Below, piece by piece: positions 58,435 through 64,000 of a stretch of DNA of 64,000 bases; position 1 is the first letter of the stretch; every line of letters begins with the position of its first letter. The position numbers were made by a program, and so were the translations under genes. The stretch is from the NCBI GenBank assembly GCA_027459665.1, contig DAIDHN010000012.1:1-64000 (forward strand), in the 5' to 3' direction. The notes beneath the pieces were generated by a model. It did not search any database. It saw only the letters and a program-made list of their open reading frames with translations, and was not told the DNA's origin. Source of the stretch: Chthonomonadaceae bacterium. Lineage in GTDB: Bacteria; Armatimonadota; Chthonomonadetes; Chthonomonadales; Chthonomonadaceae.

Positions 58435-59250
58435 TCAGGCAAGAGGTACCTGAGCCTTGTGCAAGGCATCCAGCAAAGCAAACCGAAGTCGCATTTTTTC
58501 TCCCCATAACAGATTCTGATCGGTAGAAACAGAAACCTGCAGTGTCAGGGTAGTGCCGCTCACGGTTGTGATACCTGCCAATTTAGGCAGCGCCTTCAAG
58601 TGATTATTCTCCTCTTTCATCAATACATCGCCAACTTCCTGCACTACCTGTCTAATTTTATCCAGGTCGGCATAGGCACTCACTGTAATCTCTATAGTAT
58701 CTGAAATAGGGTTGCGAGAGAGGTTGGTCACCGTGCTTATATCTCCATTGGGGATAATATACAGCCGCCCGCTGGGGTCTTTGATGCTGGTTACTCTCAT
58801 TCCCATTTCTACTACTTCTCCTGTCACGGTGCCGATAGTAACCATTTCTCCCACCGTAAACACAGAATCGACAATGAGAAAGAAACCGGAAATCATATCT
58901 TTCACCAGTTTTTGCGCCCCAAACCCTATTGCCAGTCCCATCACGCCGGCAGCTTCTACAAAAGGCATAATTTGCACGCCTACCGCATCAAGCGCCTGCA
59001 CGGCAAATACAAAAAAAAGGGTGTAGCCCAAAATAGAACGCAGCATGCCCTGCAGGGTATGCAAACGCATCTGTTTTTCTACCATGCGCCCCATTATGCC
59101 GTCTAGCAGCCAAAACAGAAAAATACGAAGCACCAAATATACCAGTATCACACCCAGCAAACGCAGTGTGCTGTGCAAAATGCGATCGGTTTGGTCGTGC
59201 CAGAAATTCACCCAAAAGTCGGGGGTAAACAGTTTAGCTGTCAGGTGCAT
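58435..59250 (-). CDS. MscS-family mechanosensitive ion channel
   Basis: A 271-residue small-conductance channel. Three hydrophobic helices lie at ~28-50, ~65-85 and ~90-115; the pore helix AAGVMGLAIGFGAQKLVKDMISGFFLIVD, of which GLAIGFGAQKLVKD is the signature part, is followed by the beta domain (VGEMVTIGTVTGEVVEMGMRVTSIKD ... IIPNGDISTVTNLSR) and the alpha/beta C-terminal domain. It releases solutes on hypo-osmotic shock. The start lies 3 bases after the nadE stop, so it is in the same transcript. Confidence 0.94.
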   Translation of the reverse strand: MHLTAKLFTPDFWVNFWHDQTDRILHSTLRLLGVILVYLVLRIFLFWLLDGIMGRMVEKQMRLHTLQGMLRSILGYTLFFVFAVQALDAVGVQIMPFVEAAGVMGLAIGFGAQKLVKDMISGFFLIVDSVFTVGEMVTIGTVTGEVVEMGMRVTSIKDPSGRLYIIPNGDISTVTNLSRNPISDTIEITVSAYADLDKIRQVVQEVGDVLMKEENNHLKALPKLAGITTVSGTTLTLQVSVSTDQNLLWGEKMRLRFALLDALHKAQVPLA

Positions 59251-59253
59251 GTC

Positions 59254-61011
59254 TCAGCCTTTGTACCGGGTAATAATGGTTTCTCGGCTGCTAAACCCCC
59301 TGCTTCTAGGGGATAGGATGAGTATAGGAGCTGCCTGGGCGCACTTGAATACACTGGCTGTTCTGCTTCTTTTCCAGCACATATCTACATTCTCCTGCCA
59401 CAGAGCCTCTGGTATATCATATACGCCTTCATCTGGAAAATAGTCGGCAGTGAGCGTATGCTCACGCCATGCTCGGTACAAACCCCGGCGTGTTTTTCGG
59501 TGACGAATAATTTCGGCGCATATGCCGCTCACCAAAGCGTAGTCAAAGGGGTCTTCTTTGGCATCCGCCAGTTCGGCAGCAGGTTTAATCTCCCCGTTGT
59601 ACAAACCTGCCGGAATAAGCTCCTGGTCATAGTGTTCATTTATCCACCGGGCCAGCTCAAACAGTTCGGTTTTGGTAAGGTCGCCAATGGGCTGAAACAG
59701 CCCAATAGAGCCGATGTCATGAAAATTCGCCCAGCCGAGTACATTTTCTGTGTGATTGCCTGTTGCAAGCACCGCGGCATGGTTGTAATGACATTCTGCC
59801 AGCCCTATCACCGTTCTGCCCACAGCATCTACTGTAGAGCGCACCATTCCCATAGCAGAGGGAAGGCTGCTTCTGCCAAACCGCCTGGCATCGGCATCCA
59901 TATCCAGCAGAAGAGATTCAGAGAAATTTTGCACAGGCACAACATGCAGCGGGGTCTGAAGCGCTTCCGCCAGCTTTCTGCCTGTAGCAAGCAGTTCCTC
60001 TCCATTGTAGCGAGACGGATTGGTTATCAGGGTAACGCGATCACTGCCCAGTGCTTTCACTGCCAGCACAGCTACTAATGCACTGTCCAGACCTCCAGAT
60101 ACATGTACCTGGGCACAGGCAATGCCCGGAATGTCATACATGCGCCTGGTTGTGTAGCACATTGCTGCCCAGAGCCTGCTGCAGCGGTTTCCAAAATCCG
60201 GCCATTCTTCTGTGCCGCCGCACTGCAGTGCATAAGGCTCAAAGTGTATTGTGGTTACAGCTTCTTCAAATTCAGGCATGCGCAGCGCTATACTCCCATC
60301 TGCCCTCACTGCCCACGACCCTCCATCATAGCAAATAATGTTCTTTACAATATCTCCAATACCCACGGCATTCAAGTACACCATCCCCAGCCGATTGCGC
60401 AGGGCATGCTCCTGCAAAAGCTGCATCCTAAATGGCTGCTTGGCTGAGGTGAAGTAAGAGTAGTTCAGTACAAACAGCGTAGAAAGACCGGGGCAGGCGA
60501 GCTTCATTTCTGCAGCCAGGTCGCGCTCATGGTCATGCGCCCATATGTCTTCACAAATCAGCACGCCGCACAGACTGCCTCCTGCCTCAAAGGTGAGTAT
60601 CTTCTCTGGGCCGGGCAAGAAATATTTGCGGTCTTCATGGTGGCTGTCGTTGGCAAGAAAACGCTTGTGATACTGCCCAGCCACTTTGCCTTCGTGCATC
60701 AAAAGTGCAGTGTTGTGAATGCGTATGCTGCCATTGCGTTCGTGCATAGGTGATGCAAATGTAGGCGCTCCTGCCAGTACAAAGCTTCTGCCCACAGCGG
60801 GGGCAATGATTTTTTCAATGCACTCCCAGGCATCCTGTACAAACTCTTCACATTCAAAATCAGCGCCGCAGTTGTACCCGGTGACTGCCATTTCAGGAAA
60901 CACAATCACATCGCTGTCGGCATCGTGCTGCTGTATTACCTCCAGAATGCGCCTTGTATTGCCTTCCAGATCACCAGTAATCGGTTCTATCTGCGCCAGA
61001 GTGATTCTCAT
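59254..61011 (-). CDS. nadE: Glutamine-dependent NAD+ synthetase
   Basis: A 585-residue two-domain enzyme. The nitrilase-type glutaminase (1-~270) has Glu40 in VFPEMAVTGYN, the catalytic Lys in GQYHKRFLAND and the nucleophile Cys in GVLICEDIWAHDHERD. The synthetase (~290-585) has the PP-loop VHVSGGLDSALVAVLAV, GLAECHYNHAAVLATGNHTE and GSIGLFQPIGDLTKTELFELARW. It converts nicotinate adenine dinucleotide to NAD+ using glutamine. I chose the ATG at 61011 (AAGGAG upstream) because the protein then begins MRITLAQIEPITGD as in orthologues. Confidence 0.96.
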   Translation of the reverse strand: MRITLAQIEPITGDLEGNTRRILEVIQQHDADSDVIVFPEMAVTGYNCGADFECEEFVQDAWECIEKIIAPAVGRSFVLAGAPTFASPMHERNGSIRIHNTALLMHEGKVAGQYHKRFLANDSHHEDRKYFLPGPEKILTFEAGGSLCGVLICEDIWAHDHERDLAAEMKLACPGLSTLFVLNYSYFTSAKQPFRMQLLQEHALRNRLGMVYLNAVGIGDIVKNIICYDGGSWAVRADGSIALRMPEFEEAVTTIHFEPYALQCGGTEEWPDFGNRCSRLWAAMCYTTRRMYDIPGIACAQVHVSGGLDSALVAVLAVKALGSDRVTLITNPSRYNGEELLATGRKLAEALQTPLHVVPVQNFSESLLLDMDADARRFGRSSLPSAMGMVRSTVDAVGRTVIGLAECHYNHAAVLATGNHTENVLGWANFHDIGSIGLFQPIGDLTKTELFELARWINEHYDQELIPAGLYNGEIKPAAELADAKEDPFDYALVSGICAEIIRHRKTRRGLYRAWREHTLTADYFPDEGVYDIPEALWQENVDMCWKRSRTASVFKCAQAAPILILSPRSRGFSSRETIITRYKG

Positions 61012-61153
61012 AATCTGTAAACTCCTTACAAATATTGTACACCTACCCTGCACTGTACCGAATGTTTAGAGCAGCCAATCTGCACGCCTTTCAGCTGTTC
61101 TATCAATTTTCAGTGCCTGCTTCAGTTTGATAATGAGAAAACGCTGCCGTAAG

Positions 61154-62158
61154 CTACATCCACGTGTCGTCTCCATCTCCTCCATACGAAGGATCAGGGC
61201 GCGGGTCTGGTGAGGTATACCCAGGAATATCGTAGCCAAGCGCCCAGATTCGGTAACACTGGTTTTCATCTAGCCTGGCACCGGTCTGCTGTTCCCTGTT
61301 TGCCAGCATTGTCTCGAAAGCCGAATCGCGTATTTGCAGCCAAAGCGGGTCATACACTGCGCCTATACACAATATCAGGGCAGCCTGCACCTCCATCTCC
61401 TCTGCCAAAAGGCCGCCTGCAATGTCTTTCAGCACTTGTTCTCTGCAGCAATAGTGCAGCACAAGCCCAGCACAGCATAACCCCTGCAGCAATACAGAGC
61501 AGAGTGCAAATTCGAAGCCCGCCAAATCAGACAGGGCGAAAACCAGCACGCCAAGCATTTGCAGCAGTGCATAAATCAGCGCCATGCTCTTACCCCAGCT
61601 GCTGCGCACTATCATAAACCGCAAACGATTCTTGAGCGAGCAGGTCAGCGGGTAGCCGGCAAGGCGGTGTTCAGGATGCATGGTCTTGTTTTCCAGCCAT
61701 AACGTCCACCCATCCACTTCTTCAACGTTTTGCACCATCAATACAGCACGGTTATGAAAAAGAGGCATCAATGCTTTTTTTTCACCCGAAAAGGGGGTTT
61801 CAATGTCATATTCGTACAGTAGGCACAAGTGCTCATAGTACAATGCAGCATTAGAAAACGGGGGGTTCTCCTGCAGTGTGTGTTCTTTCGCCTCTATGCG
61901 CCATCTGTGTTTGAAGAGCGCTGCCGTGAGGGTATACAACATTCCTGCCATCAGTGCTGCAGCGCACAGGCATACCGAGTCTATTCTCAGCCTGCTGGCA
62001 TTCCCATGCTGCTGCATCTGGTTCAGTGTCCAAAGCACACCGCCCAAAACCCCTGCCTGAGCCAGCAAGGCAGCCGCGCCGCTGTAAAGGGCATCTGGAA
62101 ATACAGGCAGTGCCACAGGGTGCGCCAGCAGCTGAATTTCGCGCAAATTGTCTTTCAT
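61154..62158 (-). CDS. Membrane protein of unknown function
   Basis: A 334-residue protein with two hydrophobic helices near the N-terminus (~28-45, ~65-85), a soluble part (~90-185) and two more helices (~190-240), then a soluble C-terminus ending in an acidic/Gly-rich PDPSYGGDGDDTWM tail. The arrangement could be a four-helix membrane protein with two cytoplasmic domains; no known motif is seen. AGGAG lies 7 bases before the ATG at 62158 (a GTG one codon upstream is the alternative). It is followed by nadE after 142 bases. Confidence 0.6.
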   Translation of the reverse strand: MKDNLREIQLLAHPVALPVFPDALYSGAAALLAQAGVLGGVLWTLNQMQQHGNASRLRIDSVCLCAAALMAGMLYTLTAALFKHRWRIEAKEHTLQENPPFSNAALYYEHLCLLYEYDIETPFSGEKKALMPLFHNRAVLMVQNVEEVDGWTLWLENKTMHPEHRLAGYPLTCSLKNRLRFMIVRSSWGKSMALIYALLQMLGVLVFALSDLAGFEFALCSVLLQGLCCAGLVLHYCCREQVLKDIAGGLLAEEMEVQAALILCIGAVYDPLWLQIRDSAFETMLANREQQTGARLDENQCYRIWALGYDIPGYTSPDPRPDPSYGGDGDDTWM

Positions 62159-62318
62159 CACTTATCTCCTGTAAACACATTCATTCCTGCTATGTCGTAT
62201 ATTCTGGTACACGCGGCAGGTTCTCTTCTCTGCTGCATACTCAGTACAGCCGCTCACCATGTGCAGGCAGGGAATATTGCATTCTGCGAAGAATATTATT
62301 GGTGAGGAGGAACACTGT

Positions 62319-63503
62319 ATGAAAGACAATGCCCCCGTAATGATACAAAGCGCAGTAGACCAGGCACTGCCCGCAGTTGTGGCAGCACGACATCATCTGC
62401 ACCAGAATCCCGAACTGAGCCACCACGAAAAAAATACTGCGGCGTTTGTTGCAGAGCAGCTGCGGGCAATAGGAATGGATGACATACGCACTGACGTAGG
62501 GGGACATGGCATTGTCGCTACCCTGAAAGGCGGGCAGGGCAGTGGAAAAACCCTGGCTCTTCGTGCTGATATGGATGCTCTGCCTATTCAAGAAGAAAAC
62601 CTTGCCCCATACAGGTCTTGCGTACCCGGCGTTATGCACGCATGCGGCCACGATGGTCATACTGCCACCCTGCTGGGTGCCGCTGCTGCGCTCAAAAGCC
62701 TGCAGCATCAGTTGAAAGGCGAAGTGCGTTTTCTTTTTCAGCCAGCCGAAGAAGTTGCCGAGGGCGCAAGAGCTATGTGCAAGGAGGGGGCCATGGAAGG
62801 GATAGATGCTATTTTTGCTCTGCATGGCTGGCCAGGTCTGCCCGCCGGCAGCATTGGCTGCCGCCCCGGCCCCATGATGGCCTCTGCAGATACCTTTGAC
62901 ATTGCTGTACTTGGCCGAAACGCACATGCTGCTATGCCGCACAAAAGCCTCGACCCCATCGTATGCGCAGCACATATTATAACCGCGCTGCAAACACTGG
63001 TAAGCAGAGAAACCAACCCCATCGATTCGGTGGTGGTCAGCGTTACCAGACTGGATGCAGGCACTGCCTATAACATCATTCCTGCAAAAGCTGAACTCAA
63101 AGGGACTGTGCGATGCCTGATACCGGAAATAAGGCAGGCCATGCCCGAAAAAATGGAAAGAGTAACTGCCGGCATCTGCTCTGCGCTGGATGCCAAATAT
63201 GAGTTTCATTACCGTTTTGGCACTCCTGTCACCATCAATGATCATGCCATGACAGAAATGGTAACGCAGGTGGGGCGGGAGGTGCTGGGTGAGCATAATG
63301 TAATTGCACTGGAGGCTCCTTCTCTCGGCGCTGAAGACTTTGCAGTTTACCTGGGCCATGCTCCCGGAGCCATGTTCCGCCTGGGAGTGGGAGAAGAAAA
63401 ACCCCCGCTGCATACACCGGGCTACGACTTCGGAGATGAACCGCTGCAATCCGGCATGCGCATGTTTACAAGACTTGCCATGCACTTTCTCGCACAAACC
63501 TAA
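62319..63503 (+). CDS. M20-family amidohydrolase (hippurate/IAA-amino-acid hydrolase type)
   Basis: A 394-residue cytoplasmic peptidase-like amidohydrolase. Motifs in order: LHQNPELSHHEKNTAAFV, LRADMDALPIQEEN, the metal-binding GVMHACGHDGHTATLLGAA, FLFQPAEEVAEGA with the catalytic Glu, a dimerisation domain around residues 185-295 (NAHAAMPHKSLDPI), and SLGAEDFAVYL at the end. These enzymes cleave N-acyl amino acids. GGAGG precedes the ATG at 62319. A long antisense frame covers the same region but has no family features. Confidence 0.95.
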   Translation: MKDNAPVMIQSAVDQALPAVVAARHHLHQNPELSHHEKNTAAFVAEQLRAIGMDDIRTDVGGHGIVATLKGGQGSGKTLALRADMDALPIQEENLAPYRSCVPGVMHACGHDGHTATLLGAAAALKSLQHQLKGEVRFLFQPAEEVAEGARAMCKEGAMEGIDAIFALHGWPGLPAGSIGCRPGPMMASADTFDIAVLGRNAHAAMPHKSLDPIVCAAHIITALQTLVSRETNPIDSVVVSVTRLDAGTAYNIIPAKAELKGTVRCLIPEIRQAMPEKMERVTAGICSALDAKYEFHYRFGTPVTINDHAMTEMVTQVGREVLGEHNVIALEAPSLGAEDFAVYLGHAPGAMFRLGVGEEKPPLHTPGYDFGDEPLQSGMRMFTRLAMHFLAQT

Positions 63504-63509
63504 CCTGTT

Positions 63510-64000
63510 CTAGGCGCCGAAAAAATTGTATGTGCGGGTATGAAGCACTATACTCATAAGTGCCCAGAATGCTCCCATTACACAGTCGCCCAGAATAAGG
63601 CCCAGAAAAAACGGTACTGCCTGCCGATACATTTTCAACCCGCCATACCGTGTAAGAAAGCCCTTGAGCAGCCATGCAATCAGCATAGGCATCCACACCA
63701 GATTGATTGCCCAGGAAGACGCAAGCGCATAACCGAGCGGATGAAACGGAAAATCAATAAACTGCAAACGCAGGGCGGCAAGCCCCAAACTGCACAGCAG
63801 ACCTACCCCTGCAGCAATTCTTTCCGGGGCCTGTGAACCATGCCCAACGCTGCCCTGCAGCACCCCGTTCATGCGGGTAAATGCTTCCTGCGCCATGCCT
63901 ACCCCACTCGACATTTGAGCCGTAGCGCCCATTTGATACGCAAAATGCACAAAAGCCCATATCGCGCAAAACGCTCCCAGTACGGTTGCCAGCATAATTG
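63510..64000 (-). CDS. C-terminal part of a DUF6785/6784-like membrane protein
   Basis: Only the last ~163 codons are visible; the frame stays open to the window edge. Segments such as HPLGYALASSWAINLVWMPM, AWLLKGFLTRYGGLKMYRQAVPFFLGLILGDCVMG and the hydrophobic helices match my memory of the C-terminal (DUF6784) part of very large multi-spanning proteins common in Armatimonadota and Planctomycetota. The function of the family is unknown. The 3' end lies 6 bases from the convergent M20 gene. Confidence 0.7.
   Translation of the reverse strand, partial: IMLATVLGAFCAIWAFVHFAYQMGATAQMSSGVGMAQEAFTRMNGVLQGSVGHGSQAPERIAAGVGLLCSLGLAALRLQFIDFPFHPLGYALASSWAINLVWMPMLIAWLLKGFLTRYGGLKMYRQAVPFFLGLILGDCVMGAFWALMSIVLHTRTYNFFGA

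Noticed and set aside
62241-63497. Long open frame (418 codons) on the - strand opposite the M20 amidohydrolase gene
   Set aside because: Its translation has no family features and odd composition, while the + strand product shows all M20 motifs and a good ribosome site. It is a mirror of codon bias.
1-64000. CRISPR arrays, prophage, integrase or plasmid functions
   Set aside because: No regularly spaced repeats, cas, capsid, terminase, integrase or replication/partition genes were found on either strand.

Overview
The window looks like chromosomal DNA of a diderm, non-model bacterium, most likely Armatimonadota. This is inferred from content, not from a database search. The main clues are a prepilin-like protein with the [12 protein letters not shown] signature plus an H-X9-DG-type C-terminus, two PEP-CTERM surface proteins, predicted outer-membrane barrels, a DUF6785/6784-like giant membrane protein at the right edge, a SigH-like sigma factor, and several TIM-barrel sugar isomerases. 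Coding density is high, many neighbours overlap by 1-4 bases, and TTG starts are frequent in genes for exported proteins. I see no insertion sequence, CRISPR array, rRNA or phage gene; there is one tRNA (Pro, GGG).

Layout. 1-8602: a large partial gene and a sugar isomerase, then trxA, a divergent secreted protein, and a + strand run nanE - DinB - VKOR/DsbA fusion - secreted protein - queC. 8618-12780: an oxidoreductase, two tandem PEP-CTERM genes with a shared leader element, and a PpiC/SurA-type foldase, all on the - strand. 12856-19076: a - strand operon of a BMP-type ABC importer (lipoprotein, double ATPase, two permeases) running into folE and murQ. 19389-21458: uvrB. 21459-24298: a gene-poor islet with a HEAT-repeat gene and a frameshifted Clp_N-repeat gene. 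24299-27600: Bax-inhibitor-like protein, PHP phosphoesterase, YnfA-like protein, cysC and cysH. 27808-34248: an extracytoplasmic thiol-redox set (DipZ-like thioredoxin, DsbD alpha-like domain, DsbD), pyrE, a secreted possible glycosidase and a pseudopilin.

34245-42018: LysR/YeiH divergent pair, bcp, a UbiA-like membrane protein, M29 aminopeptidase, a phosphofructokinase with pyrophosphate-type residues, a small barrel and threonine aldolase. 42173-47109: two membrane-anchored proteins and a probable copper cluster (two-domain multicopper oxidase, outer-membrane barrel, tandem YtkA-like Met-rich protein). 47222-52706: tRNA-Pro, GH1 beta-glucosidase, CrtQ-like glycosyltransferase, a small lipoprotein and an ABC-2 exporter. 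52707-64000: SigH-like factor, gdhA with an apparent structured leader, glutamate formimidoyltransferase, beta-propeller lipoprotein, sugar isomerase, MscS channel, nadE, an unknown membrane protein, M20 amidohydrolase and the partial DUF6784-like gene.

The most interesting signals are outside the protein genes. First, a leader element is conserved between the two PEP-CTERM genes, with an invariant hairpin core and compensatory changes in its outer stems. Second, the gdhA leader folds into a three-way junction whose closing stem overlaps a hairpin that would hide the ribosome binding site. Both have riboswitch-like architecture and match no class I recognise. The HEAT/Clp_N islet is the best candidate for an accessory protein system.
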